A stretch of DNA of 64,000 nucleotides from Actinocrispum wychmicini (GTDB lineage Bacteria > Actinomycetota > Actinomycetes > Mycobacteriales > Pseudonocardiaceae), in contig NZ_SLWS01000001.1 of NCBI RefSeq assembly GCF_004345645.1, forward strand, positions 1,491,546 to 1,555,545, given 5' to 3'. Below the pieces are notes generated by a model. The model worked only from the letters and a program-made list of their open reading frames with translations, made no database searches and was not told where the DNA came from. Position 1 is the stretch's first letter, and the number at the start of each line of letters is the position of its first letter. Positions 46,540 to 55,307 of this stretch are shown in pieces. The translations under genes and the position numbers were made by a program.

Positions 46540-47853
46540 ATGGGCAACCAACACGAGCGAGCCGTCGCCGCGCTGCGGGACCAGTACGCGGCGTTGCCGC
46601 CGGGCGCTCCTGTCCGGTTGGCCAAGAACACGTCCAACCTGTTCCGGTTCCGCGACCCGGCGGCCCGGACCCTGGACGTGCGCGGGTTCGCGGGCGTGTT
46701 GAGCGTGGACGCCGAGGCCCGCACGGCCGACGTGGGCGGCATGACCACGTACGAGGACCTGGTCGACGCCACCCTGCCGCACGGGCTGATGCCGTTGGTC
46801 GTCCCGCAGCTCAAGACCATCACGCTGGGCGGCGCGGTGGCCGGGTTGGGCATCGAGTCGACGTCCTTCCGCAACGGCCTGCCGCACGAGTCCGTGCTGG
46901 AGATGGAGATCCTCACCGGCGACGGCCGGATCGTGCACACCAAACGCGGCGACGACCTGTACCGGGGCTTCCCGAACTCGTACGGCACGCTCGGCTACGC
47001 GTTGCGCCTCAAGATCGAACTGCAGCCCGTACAGCCGTATGTCGAGCTGACGCACGTGCGGTTCGACGACCCCGCGGTGATCGCCGACCACAGTGACGTC
47101 GACTTCCTGGACGGCACGGTCTTCAGCCCGCACGAGCAGTACCTGACCTTGGGTCGATTTGTCGACAAAGCGACACGGCGGCCGAGTGACTACACCGGCA
47201 CCGAGATCTTCTACAAGTCCATTCGCGACCGGAGGGCCGACGTCCTCACGGTCCGCGACTACATCTGGCGCTGGGACACCGACTGGTTCTGGTGCTCCAA
47301 GGCGTTCGGCGTACAGAACCCGGTCGTCCGGCGGCTGTGGCCCAAGCAGTACCTCCGTTCGGACGTCTACCGCAAGGTGGTCGCGTGGGACCGCCGGTAC
47401 AAGGTGACCGACCGGATCCGGCGGGTCCGTGGCGCGCCCGACCGCGAACCGGTGATCCAGGACGTGGAGATCCCGCTGGCCCGGCTGGCCGAGTTCCTCG
47501 AGTTCTTCCACCGCGAGATCGGCATCAGCCCGGTCTGGCTGTGCCCGGTCAAGCTGCGCGACAGCGAGACCTGGCCGCTGTACCCGATGGACCCGGACAC
47601 GCTGTACGTGAACGCCGGCTTCTGGGCCACGGTCCCGCTGCGGCCGGGCCAACGGCAGGGCGCGCACAACCGGCTGATCGAGCAGGTCGTCACCGACCTC
47701 GGCGGCCACAAGTCGTTGTACTCGGAATCCTTCTACGCGCGTGAGGATTTCTGGCGTCTGTACAACGGGGAGCGTTACCGCGCCCTCAAGCGCGAATTCG
47801 ATCCGGACGGTCGGCTGCCCGACCTCTACGACAAGTGCGTGCGAGGAAGTTGA
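46540..47853 (+). CDS. tmsA: FAD-binding oxidoreductase for 10-methyl fatty acid synthesis
   Basis: A 437-residue protein of the FAD_binding_4 (PCMH) class related to DHCR24/DprE1-type enzymes: RLAKNTSNLFRF, then VGGMTTYEDLVDATLPHGL near 66, PQLKTITLGGAVAGLGIESTSFRNG near 88 in parts, and GFPNSYGTLGYALRLKIEL near 145. With the following methyltransferase it matches the actinobacterial TmsA/TmsB (BfaA/BfaB) pair, in which TmsB adds a methylene from SAM to a C9=C10 oleoyl chain and TmsA reduces it to 10-methyl (tuberculostearic type). No strong ribosome-binding site; start ATG 46540. The stop overlaps the tmsB start (TGATG). Confidence 0.85.
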   Translation: MGNQHERAVAALRDQYAALPPGAPVRLAKNTSNLFRFRDPAARTLDVRGFAGVLSVDAEARTADVGGMTTYEDLVDATLPHGLMPLVVPQLKTITLGGAVAGLGIESTSFRNGLPHESVLEMEILTGDGRIVHTKRGDDLYRGFPNSYGTLGYALRLKIELQPVQPYVELTHVRFDDPAVIADHSDVDFLDGTVFSPHEQYLTLGRFVDKATRRPSDYTGTEIFYKSIRDRRADVLTVRDYIWRWDTDWFWCSKAFGVQNPVVRRLWPKQYLRSDVYRKVVAWDRRYKVTDRIRRVRGAPDREPVIQDVEIPLARLAEFLEFFHREIGISPVWLCPVKLRDSETWPLYPMDPDTLYVNAGFWATVPLRPGQRQGAHNRLIEQVVTDLGGHKSLYSESFYAREDFWRLYNGERYRALKREFDPDGRLPDLYDKCVRGS

Positions 47854-49082
47854 TGCGAATCGCGGACACCATCCACCAGATGACCGGCGACGTGCCGGTC
47901 GAGTTCGTCGCCTACGACGGCAGCCGGGCCGGTGCCCCGGACGCGGATGTGCAGGTGGACATCCGCTCGCCGCTCGCGCTGTCGCACATCGCCGCGTCGC
48001 CGAACACCCTCGGCCTGGTTCGCGCCTACGTGACCGGTGCCCTCGAGATCGTCGGCGACATGTACACGGCGCTGGCGGCCCTGCCCGCGCTCAAGCTCAG
48101 CGCGATACCCACCGACGCACGGGTGAAACTCGTCGCCAAGCTGGCCGGTGCCCGGCTCTGGTGGCCGACCCGGCCGCCCAGGGAGGAACGGCGGCTGCGC
48201 GGCGGCCGGCACTCGATGAGGCGGGACGCGCAGGCGATCTCGCACCACTACGACGTGTCGAACACGTTCTACGAATGGGTGCTCGGCCCGTCCATGGCCT
48301 ACACGTGTGCCGTCTACCCGAACGAGAACGCGACGCTGGAGGAGGCCCAGTACGAGAAGTTCGACCTGGTCGCCCGAAAGCTCGCGTTGGAGCCGGGCAT
48401 GCGGCTGCTCGACGTCGGCTGCGGCTGGGGCAGCATGGTCATCCACGCCGCCAAGCACTACGGCGTGCGGGCCCTCGGCGTGACCCTGTCGGCCAACCAG
48501 GCCGAATGGGCGCAGAAGCGGATCGCCCAGGAAGGGCTGAGCGACGTCGCCGAAGTGCGGCACCTGGACTACCGCGCGGTCCAGGAGACGGACTTCGACG
48601 CGATCAGCTCCATCGGCCTCACCGAGCACATCGGCGACGCCAACCTGGCGAGCTACTTCCAGCTGCTGTACAGCAAGCTGCGGATCGGCGGCCGACTGCT
48701 GAACCACTGCATCACGCGGCCGAACAACCTGGAGGAAGCCAGGACCCAGAGCTTCATCAACCGGTACGTGTTCCCGGACGGCGAACTGCTCGGCCCCGGC
48801 CGCATCATCTCCCAGATGCACGACACCGGTTTCGAAGTCCGGCACGAGGAGAACCTGCGTGAGCACTACGCGCGGACCCTGGCCGGCTGGTGCCGGAACC
48901 TGGACTCGCACTGGGAGGAGGCGGTCGCCGAAGTCGGCCCGCACACCGCGCGCGTCTGGCGGTTGTACATGGCCGGCTCACGGCTTGGCTTCGACCGCAA
49001 CATGATCCAGCTGCACCAGGTGCTCGGCGTGAAGCTCGACGCCCAGGGCCGCTCGTTCATGGACCTGCGGCCGACCTGGTAG
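47853..49082 (+). CDS. tmsB: Cyclopropane-fatty-acid-synthase-family methyltransferase
   Basis: A 409-residue SAM methyltransferase: a helical N-terminal region, then [25 protein letters not shown] near 130 in parts, the SAM motif [20 protein letters not shown] near 185, [12 protein letters not shown] near 210, and [11 protein letters not shown] near 252. These are marks of the CFA synthase family. Pairing with the flavoprotein gene upstream points to 10-methylene fatty acid formation on phospholipids, not cyclopropanation. GAGGAAG precedes ATG 47853. A strong hairpin follows the stop. Confidence 0.88.
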   Translation: MRIADTIHQMTGDVPVEFVAYDGSRAGAPDADVQVDIRSPLALSHIAASPNTLGLVRAYVTGALEIVGDMYTALAALPALKLSAIPTDARVKLVAKLAGARLWWPTRPPREERRLRGGRHSMRRDAQAISHHYDVSNTFYEWVLGPSMAYTCAVYPNENATLEEAQYEKFDLVARKLALEPGMRLLDVGCGWGSMVIHAAKHYGVRALGVTLSANQAEWAQKRIAQEGLSDVAEVRHLDYRAVQETDFDAISSIGLTEHIGDANLASYFQLLYSKLRIGGRLLNHCITRPNNLEEARTQSFINRYVFPDGELLGPGRIISQMHDTGFEVRHEENLREHYARTLAGWCRNLDSHWEEAVAEVGPHTARVWRLYMAGSRLGFDRNMIQLHQVLGVKLDAQGRSFMDLRPTW

Positions 49083-49087
49083 CCCAG

Positions 49088-49116
49088 CGCTGGGTGGGGC
49101 CGCGCCCCACCCAGCG
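49088..49116 (+). terminator. Terminator hairpin after tmsAB
   Basis: Perfect 13-bp arms CGCTGGGTGGGGC and complement with a CGC loop, starting six bases past the tmsB stop. No U-tract. Confidence 0.75.
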
Positions 49117-49218
49117 TCGGTCACCAGCGGAACGTTTCCCAGGGGCCGTGGGTTCCCGAGGTACAGGCCCGCGACATGCCGCTGTACCCCAGTTCGGCCA
49201 AGGGAACTCCGCCCTTGT

Positions 49219-49246
49219 GAAACATACCGACAAGCTTGTATGTTTC
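49219..49246. promoter_or_regulatory. Operator GAAACATAC-N10-GTATGTTTC at SCPx operon promoter
   Basis: Perfect 9-bp arms with a 10-bp spacer. The right arm overlaps TATGTT (49239-49244), a -10 box seven bases before ATG 49252. TTGTGA at 49215-49220 is a fitting -35 at 18 bp. The inner half-sites ACATAC/GTATGT and the spacing are the same at 58624-58645. Confidence 0.7.
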
Positions 49247-49251
49247 CGTCC

Positions 49252-50436
49252 ATGGCCAACAGGGTGTTCGTCGCCGGGGTCGGGATGACCAAGTTCGAGA
49301 AGCCGGGCAGCCGTGACTGGGACTACCCGGACATGGCACGGGAAGCGGGCGGCGCCGCGTTGGCCGACGCGGGTGTCGGCTACGACCTCGTCGAGCAGGC
49401 CTTTGTCGGGTACGTGTACGGCGAGTCGACGTCGGGGCAGCGGGCGGTCTACGAGCTCGGGCTGACCGGGATCCCGGTCGTGAACGTCAACAACAACTGT
49501 TCGACCGGGTCGACCGCGCTTTTCCTGGCCGCCCAGGCGGTTCGCGGCGGGCTCGCGGATTGCGTGCTGGCGTTGGGTTTCGAGAAGATGCAGAAGGGTT
49601 CGCTCGCGTCCACGTACGACGACCGTGAACAGCCGCTGATGAAGCACATCCTGGCGTTGGCCGAGCTGCGTGAGTTCGCGGCGCCGCCCGCGCCGTGGAT
49701 GTTCGGCGCCGCGGGCCGTGAGCACATGGAACGGTACGGGACCACGGTCGAGCAGTTCGCGAAGATCGGCGAGAAGAACCACCGGCATTCGGTGAACAAC
49801 CCGTACGCGCAGTTCCAGGATGCCTACACGCTACGGGAAATCCTTGACGCCAAGGAGATCTATCCGCCGTTGACCCGGTTGCAGTGTTCGCCGACGTCCG
49901 ACGGGTCGGGTGCGGCGGTGATCGTCAGCGAGCGTTTCCTGGAGCGGCACGATCTTGCCGGGAAGGCCGTGGAGATCGTCGGCCAGTCCATGGTCACGGA
50001 CATGACGAACACGTTCACCGACGCGATCAGTATCGTCGGCGCCAAGATGACCGCCTCGGCCGCCGAGCAGGTCTATTCGCGGGCCGGTATTGGTCCGTCC
50101 GATGTGGACGTCATCGAACTGCATGACTGTTTCTCCACGAACGAGCTGATCACCTACGAGGCGCTGGGACTGTGCGCCGAGGGCGAGGGCGGAAAGCTCG
50201 TCGACGCGGGCGACACCACATACGGCGGCCGGTGGGTGGTCAATCCGTCCGGTGGGTTGATCTCCAAAGGCCATCCGTTGGGGGCCACCGGGCTGGCGCA
50301 GTGCGCGGAACTGACGTGGCAGCTGCGTGGTTCGGCGGACAACCGTCAGGTAGACGGGGCGAAAGTGGCTTTGCAGCACAACATCGGACTGGGTGGCGCG
50401 GTCGTGGTGACGGCTTACCGCCCGGCGGAGAGGTGA
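49252..50436 (+). CDS. SCP-x-type thiolase (lipid-transfer protein family)
   Basis: A 394-residue thiolase-fold protein of the SCPx group: [15 protein letters not shown] at the start, [23 protein letters not shown] near 80 in parts (Cys nucleophile in NCSTGS), [12 protein letters not shown] near 285, [17 protein letters not shown] near 332 with the catalytic His. It likely performs thiolytic cleavage of branched or steroid-type 3-ketoacyl-CoA. ATG 49252 fits the family N-terminus and the leaderless-style promoter; ATG 49240 lies inside the operator. First gene of a four-gene beta-oxidation operon. Confidence 0.9.
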   Translation: MANRVFVAGVGMTKFEKPGSRDWDYPDMAREAGGAALADAGVGYDLVEQAFVGYVYGESTSGQRAVYELGLTGIPVVNVNNNCSTGSTALFLAAQAVRGGLADCVLALGFEKMQKGSLASTYDDREQPLMKHILALAELREFAAPPAPWMFGAAGREHMERYGTTVEQFAKIGEKNHRHSVNNPYAQFQDAYTLREILDAKEIYPPLTRLQCSPTSDGSGAAVIVSERFLERHDLAGKAVEIVGQSMVTDMTNTFTDAISIVGAKMTASAAEQVYSRAGIGPSDVDVIELHDCFSTNELITYEALGLCAEGEGGKLVDAGDTTYGGRWVVNPSGGLISKGHPLGATGLAQCAELTWQLRGSADNRQVDGAKVALQHNIGLGGAVVVTAYRPAER

Positions 50437-50440
50437 CGGA

Positions 50441-50872
50441 ATGGCGAGCGTGAACGTTTCGGTCGAACTGCCGGCCGGGCCGGAGAAGGTGTGGTCCGCG
50501 ATGGCGGACCTGGCCCGGTTCGAGGAATGGCTGACCATTCACCAGGGGTGGCGGGGTTCGTTGCCCGACGTGTTGGCGGTGGGCTCGCGGATGACCGAGA
50601 TCGTGTCGGTGATGGGAATGGCGAACAAGATCGAATGGACGGTCGACGCCTACGACCCGCCGCGCTCGCTGCGCATTTCCGGCACCGGGATGGCCGGTGT
50701 CCGGGTGTCGTTCACGCTGTCCGTCGAACCGTTGGGGGACAAGGCGAAGGCCACGATCGACGCGGAGTTCAGCGGGCAGATGGTGGTCGGCCCGATCGGC
50801 GCGGCGGTGGAGAAGAACAGCCGGGGTGAACTGGAGAAATCGCTGGCGAAACTCACCGAGCTGGTCGCGTGA
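50441..50872 (+). CDS. SRPBCC-family protein
   Basis: A 143-residue START/Bet v1-like fold protein: VNVSVELPAGPEKVWSAMADLARFEEWLTIH at the N-terminus, then MTEIVSVMGMANKIEWTVDAYDPP in parts, and a long C-terminal helix (LEKSLAKLTELVA). Such proteins bind hydrophobic ligands. It lies 4 bp after the thiolase gene and overlaps the MaoC gene by 4 bp, so it is part of the operon; a lipid- or acyl-binding role is inferred. Confidence 0.85.
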   Translation: MASVNVSVELPAGPEKVWSAMADLARFEEWLTIHQGWRGSLPDVLAVGSRMTEIVSVMGMANKIEWTVDAYDPPRSLRISGTGMAGVRVSFTLSVEPLGDKAKATIDAEFSGQMVVGPIGAAVEKNSRGELEKSLAKLTELVA

Positions 50873-51696
50873 CCGGCTTCTCGCCGGACGGTGTCGGGCA
50901 GTGGACCGAGCCGGACACGTTCGAAGTCACCGCGGAACGAATCGCGCAGTACGCGGCCGCCACGAATGATCCGATTCCCGCGCACTTGTCCGGCGACATC
51001 GCGCCGCCGGTGTTCGCCATCGTGCCGGTGTTCATGTCGTTGATCCCGGCGGCGTTGGCGGTCGCGCCGGCCGAGTACGTCATGCGAATTGTGCACGGCA
51101 TGCAGGATTTCCGGTTCCATCAAGTGATCCGGCCGGGAATGACTCTGGTGTCCAGGGCGAAACCCATTGGTTTCGGGGGAAACCCGAAGGGGACGAGGGT
51201 CGCGGTCTACATCGAGAGCCGTTCCTCGGACGGATCGTTGGTCAACGAGCAATGGGTGACTTCGTTCTTCCGTAACATCGACGCCGGTCCGTTGGTCGGT
51301 TCACTCGCTCCGGTGCATTCGTTCACCCAAGATGATCCGGTCGCCAACGTGGTGTCGCATGTGGACGATGACCAGACGTTCCGGTACTCGCTCGCGTCCG
51401 GCGACCCGATGCCGATTCATCTGGACGAGGAGATCGCCCGAATGGCCGGCCTGCCGGGAATAATCGCGCATGGACTGTGCACTATGGCGTTCACTTCGTG
51501 GGCGGTGTTGACCGAGGTGGCGAACGGCGACACCGCGCGACTGCGGCGCCTGGCCGTGCGGTTCAACAAACCTGTGCTGCCGGGCCAGGACATCGCCACT
51601 CAGGTCTGGCGATCCGGCCCGAACTACACGTACGAGACCAAGGTCGGTGAAACCGTGGTGATCAGGGACGGCTACGCCGAGATTGCGGAGGACTGA
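50869..51696 (+). CDS. MaoC-like enoyl-CoA hydratase (double hot-dog)
   Basis: A 275-residue protein with two hot-dog repeats. The second carries the MaoC hydratase-2 motif region SLASGDPMPIHLDEEIARMAGLPGIIAHGLCTMAF (about residues 175-210), with the Asp/His pair used for water addition. The N-terminal repeat (AAATNDPIPAH) is shorter and probably binds the acyl chain. It should hydrate trans-2-enoyl-CoA to the (R)-3-hydroxyacyl-CoA used by the SDR encoded next. The start overlaps the SRPBCC stop (GTGA). Confidence 0.88.
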   Translation: MTGFSPDGVGQWTEPDTFEVTAERIAQYAAATNDPIPAHLSGDIAPPVFAIVPVFMSLIPAALAVAPAEYVMRIVHGMQDFRFHQVIRPGMTLVSRAKPIGFGGNPKGTRVAVYIESRSSDGSLVNEQWVTSFFRNIDAGPLVGSLAPVHSFTQDDPVANVVSHVDDDQTFRYSLASGDPMPIHLDEEIARMAGLPGIIAHGLCTMAFTSWAVLTEVANGDTARLRRLAVRFNKPVLPGQDIATQVWRSGPNYTYETKVGETVVIRDGYAEIAED

Positions 51697-51698
51697 CA

Positions 51699-52577
51699 AT
51701 GGGCGCACTGGACGGCCGGGTGGCGATCATCACCGGCGCCGGCCGCGGCATCGGCCGTGAGCACGCGCTGTTCTTCGCCCGCGAAGGCGCCAGCGTCGTG
51801 GTCAACGACCTCGGCGGCGCCAACGACGGCAGCGGCGCGGACGCGGGGCCCGCGCATGACGTCGTGAACGAGATCACTGCTCTCGGTGGTACGGCGGTCG
51901 CGAACACAGCGAACATAGCAACCTGGGACGGCGCCCAATCAGTTGTCGCCCAAGCCGTTGACAGCTTCGGTCACCTGGACGCCCTGGTGAACAACGCGGG
52001 AATCCTGCGTGACGCCTTCATAGCGTCCACCGAAGAGTCCCAATGGGACAGTGTGATCGCCGTGCATCTCAAGGGACACTTCGCCATGCTGCACCACGCG
52101 GCCGTCCACTGGAAGGAACGAGCCAAAGCCGGCGCCACAGTCAACGCCGCGGTGGTGAACACGGCCTCCGCCTCCGGCACCATCATGCCCAACGCCGGCC
52201 AAGCCAACTACGGCGCGGCAAAAGCGGGCATAGCGGCCATGACCCTCGTCGCCGCCCAGGAACTGGAACGTTACGGGGTCCGCGCGAACGCGATCGCCCC
52301 CATCGCCCGAACCCGCCTCACCCTGGCCACCCCCGGCTTCGAAACACTGTTCGCCTCACCCACGGACCCCCAAGCCTTCGACGCCTTCCACCCCGCCCAC
52401 GTGTCCCCCCTGGTCGCCTACCTGGCCACCGAAAACTGCCAAATCAACGGCAAAGTCTTCGCAGTCCAAGGCGGAGTGATCCAAGAACTCCAAGGCTGGC
52501 AGTCAAAGCATACAGCGGAAACCGACAAACCCTGGACCCTGGCCGAGATCGACCACCAACTCTCCACCTGGACATAA
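51699..52577 (+). CDS. SDR 3-hydroxyacyl-CoA dehydrogenase-like
   Basis: A 292-residue classical SDR: cofactor motif TGAGRGIGREHALFFAREGA near residue 12, NDLGGANDGSGAD near 37, NNAGILRD near 98, catalytic Tyr/Lys in ANYGAAKAG near 168, and a C-terminal extension (GVIQELQGW) as in 17-beta-HSD4/MFE-2 dehydrogenase domains. With the MaoC hydratase and SCPx thiolase it gives a peroxisome-like (R)-specific beta-oxidation set. It begins 2 bp after the MaoC stop. Confidence 0.9.
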   Translation: MGALDGRVAIITGAGRGIGREHALFFAREGASVVVNDLGGANDGSGADAGPAHDVVNEITALGGTAVANTANIATWDGAQSVVAQAVDSFGHLDALVNNAGILRDAFIASTEESQWDSVIAVHLKGHFAMLHHAAVHWKERAKAGATVNAAVVNTASASGTIMPNAGQANYGAAKAGIAAMTLVAAQELERYGVRANAIAPIARTRLTLATPGFETLFASPTDPQAFDAFHPAHVSPLVAYLATENCQINGKVFAVQGGVIQELQGWQSKHTAETDKPWTLAEIDHQLSTWT

Positions 52578-52961
52578 CCCGCGGAAGCCTCTTCTTGTCG
52601 GTCTTCGAGGGGCGATCTGCTGCCGCGGCACGATCTCGTGGGTGCCGGCCCAGATCTTCGCGAAGGCATTGGTGGTCGAGCGCGTTAGCGTCTGGCCGGC
52701 AGGGCCGGGAGTCGGCTCCGGGTACGCGCATCTGCAGGCGGGTGTAGTCCAGCGCGGGCTACCGTTCTCGCAGGTAGTCCAGGCGCAGGTCGCGGACGGG
52801 TTGGCAGTGCAGCTTGTAGCGGTCGACGAGTTCCCTTGGTGCTTTTGGTAGTTGTCGTTGAGAACGTCACGAACTCGTCGAGTTGTGGTGTCGGGGCGAC
52901 TCGCGCTGAGCACTTCCCTCGGCAGCGGTCGTCGATGGGCGTTCTGCCACTCGGCTTCGGC
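52578..52961 (-). pseudogene. Possible frameshifted acyl-CoA dehydrogenase 3' remnant
   Basis: No intact gene fits here. On the minus strand, short pieces in different frames look protein-like: VRDLRLDYLRER, LDYTRLQMRVPGAD, and NAFAKIWAGTHEIVPRQQIA. The last resembles the C-terminal IWAGTNEIM segment of acyl-CoA dehydrogenases. A decayed fadE fragment of the neighbouring operon is the best guess; coincidence is possible. Confidence 0.3.
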
Positions 52962-53573
52962 TTACAGCAGGCCAAGGTCGCGGGCGTGCATCGCTGCTTG
53001 GGTTCGGTCGCGGAGGCCTAGGCGGTTGAGGATTCGCGAGACGTGGTTCTTGACGGTTCCTTCGCTGAGGTAGAGCTGTTGGGCGATCTCCTTGTTCGTC
53101 GCGCCGGTGGCCAGGACACGCAACACTTCGGTTTCTCGGGCGGTGAGGACGTCGTCGACTACAGGCCGTCGCACGCCAGCGAGGCCTTTGACGATGGCGG
53201 GATGCAGTTGTGCGATTCCGGCGTGGGCGAGTCGGACGGCCTCCGCGAGTTCCTGGGTCGGCAGGTCCTTGAGCAGGTAGCCGACCGCGCCCGCGCGCAG
53301 CGCCTGGACGACGTACTGCTCATCGTCGAATGTGGTCAGCATGACGACCTTGCACGTTGACGCGAGGTGTTGGGCGGCCTCCACCCCGTCCATCTCCGGC
53401 ATCCGCACGTCCAGCAGCACCACATCCGGAGAGTGCACGTTGGCCTGTTCGATCGCCTCCTTTCCGTTCGATGCGACGGCGACGACCTCGATACCGTCCT
53501 GGATGTCCAGCAACGACGCGATTCCGTCTCGTACCAGTTCCTGGTCGTCGACCACCAGTACGCGGACCGTCAT
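52962..53573 (-). CDS. NarL/LuxR-type response regulator
   Basis: A 203-residue two-component regulator: receiver domain with acidic VVDDQE, phosphoacceptor Asp55 in DVVLLDVRMPEMDG, conserved Thr in LTTFDDEQYV and Lys in YLLKDLP; C-terminal LuxR HTH LTARETEVLRVLATGATNKEIAQ and LSEGTVKNHVSRIL. Its start overlaps the stop of the histidine kinase gene (ATGA). The divergent membrane-protein gene at 54738 is a possible target. Confidence 0.95.
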   Translation of the reverse strand: MTVRVLVVDDQELVRDGIASLLDIQDGIEVVAVASNGKEAIEQANVHSPDVVLLDVRMPEMDGVEAAQHLASTCKVVMLTTFDDEQYVVQALRAGAVGYLLKDLPTQELAEAVRLAHAGIAQLHPAIVKGLAGVRRPVVDDVLTARETEVLRVLATGATNKEIAQQLYLSEGTVKNHVSRILNRLGLRDRTQAAMHARDLGLL

Positions 53574-54637
53574 GCCGGTACCGTCACGGTGATCTGGGTG
53601 CCCTTGCCCAGCTTGCTGTCGATCTGCAGGTGGCCGCCGATGAGCTCAGCCCGTTCCCGCATTGCTTGTAAGCCAAAACCTTCCGTGTAGTCGTCGATAT
53701 CGAAACCGCACCCGTTGTCCGCGATCACCAGCCGTGCGGTGTCGGCGCCGTAAGTCAAGGCCATGGACACCTTGGTCGCCTTGCCATGCCTGCGCGCGTT
53801 CGTGATCGACTCCTGGGCGGCCCGGTACAGCGTCGACTCGGCCTTGATACCGGCGGTCGGGGCGCCGGTGATCTTGAGCTCGCCGTACAGGTCGTCCCTG
53901 ACCAGCTCCTGCAGCGCTGCGGGCAGGTCGAACTCGTCGCCGCTGTGCATGGCCCGCACCGCTGATCTGACGTCGGTCAGGGCACGGCGAGCCGAAGCGT
54001 ACGCGTTGGCGACGGATCGGTCGGCCTTCTCCGGATCTCGGTCGCGAAACGCCATGGACATCTCCAACTGCACTGTGATCGCGGTGAGATGGTGTCCGAG
54101 GGTGTCGTGGATGTCCCGCGCGATCCGGGTGCGTTCCACCTCGGCGGTCATCTCCGCCACCATCCCCTGCGCCTCCAGCGCGCCGACCGCGATGTGCGCC
54201 ATGGTGAGCGCCAAGGTCAGGCCGACGGCGAACATCAGCACATCAGACAGGTAGTTCGCGTCGGTGTACCAACCGGGCATCCAGATGAAGTAGCCGCCGA
54301 GGAGCGCCGCGAGGCACGCCGCGCCTAACCACAACGCGGCCCGCCGACCCACCGTCAAGTAGGCGACGAACGGCACCAGGACGAACAAGGCCCGGGACAG
54401 CCCCGACTCGTCCAGTGCCGCGATACCGGCGTACAGCACTACTCGGACGATCAGCCAGCGGACGGGATGCCATCGTGGCTTCCGTTCGATGAGGTAGAGC
54501 ACGACCAGGCCGGCGACGAACCCGGCCAGCCGGAGGAGGTCGCCGCCACCAGGGGACAGACCGGCCACGGCGTAGTACAGGCCGGCCAGCAGGACGACCG
54601 AGTAGACCATCGCCGTGACCACGGAGATCACGCGCAT
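53570..54637 (-). CDS. NarL-partner sensor histidine kinase
   Basis: A 355-residue HisKA_3 kinase with five or six predicted N-terminal membrane helices (residues about 1-155) and no large outside loop, so it probably senses the membrane. His177 lies in RIARDIHDTLGHHLTAI, and the N-box/G-box appear as AAQESITNARRHGKA and IADNGCGFDID followed by GFGLQAMRERAELIGG. ATG 54637 starts directly at the first helix; the longer frame to 55003 is not supported. Operon with the response regulator. Confidence 0.93.
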   Translation of the reverse strand: MRVISVVTAMVYSVVLLAGLYYAVAGLSPGGGDLLRLAGFVAGLVVLYLIERKPRWHPVRWLIVRVVLYAGIAALDESGLSRALFVLVPFVAYLTVGRRAALWLGAACLAALLGGYFIWMPGWYTDANYLSDVLMFAVGLTLALTMAHIAVGALEAQGMVAEMTAEVERTRIARDIHDTLGHHLTAITVQLEMSMAFRDRDPEKADRSVANAYASARRALTDVRSAVRAMHSGDEFDLPAALQELVRDDLYGELKITGAPTAGIKAESTLYRAAQESITNARRHGKATKVSMALTYGADTARLVIADNGCGFDIDDYTEGFGLQAMRERAELIGGHLQIDSKLGKGTQITVTVPA

Positions 54638-54737
54638 GGGAATACTGTCGTCGGTTTGGGGCGTGTTGGACAGTGCCGACCGGCACGTGCCGCCTGACAC
54701 TTTCGGGTCATGTTTCCGAATTCCTAAGGTCGAAGCC

Positions 54738-55307
54738 ATGACAACCGCACTCACCCGACTCAGCACCTGGTCCGGCCTACTCGCCGGCCTGGCGATAGCG
54801 GTCATCGGCGGGCTGGAGGGATTCATCGGCGAAACCGCCGCGACCAGCTTCGTCATCGCCCTCACACCCGCGCTCGCCACCCCGCTCCTGGTGGCCCTAC
54901 ACACCAGGCAGGCGAGAGCGAGCGGCCGGTTCGGCGAACTGGCCTTCTTCGTCAACCTCGTCGGCCTGGGCCTGTATGGCGGCGCAGCATTCGCCCTGGA
55001 CATGGTCGTGTACTACATCTCCGTGCCCCTGGCCGCCGCGACCAAGGTCGCCCTGTTCGGCAGCGCCGCGGTCTTCGCCATCGGCTCGGTGATGTTCGGG
55101 ATCTCCATGCTCCGCACCAAGGTGTTCCCCGCAATCCCCACCTGGGGCTACACCCTCATACTGGCGGTGTTCGCGGTCGTCGGCCCCTTACCCCACTCAC
55201 CGATCAAGAGCGCCCTTCACGTCCTGTCCGGCACCACCCTCATCTGGCTCGCGACATCCCTCATGGACAGGGCGCCCCAACGCGCCCCAGCCCTGGCCAC
55301 CAGTTAG
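54738..55307 (+). CDS. Membrane protein, unknown
   Basis: A 189-residue integral membrane protein with about five hydrophobic segments, beginning MTTALTRLSTWSGLLAGLAIAVIGG. No conserved functional motif was recognised. The ATG lies 100 bp from the divergent histidine-kinase gene, and the intergenic region probably holds both promoters. Control by the adjacent two-component system is likely from position alone. Confidence 0.7.
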   Translation: MTTALTRLSTWSGLLAGLAIAVIGGLEGFIGETAATSFVIALTPALATPLLVALHTRQARASGRFGELAFFVNLVGLGLYGGAAFALDMVVYYISVPLAAATKVALFGSAAVFAIGSVMFGISMLRTKVFPAIPTWGYTLILAVFAVVGPLPHSPIKSALHVLSGTTLIWLATSLMDRAPQRAPALATS

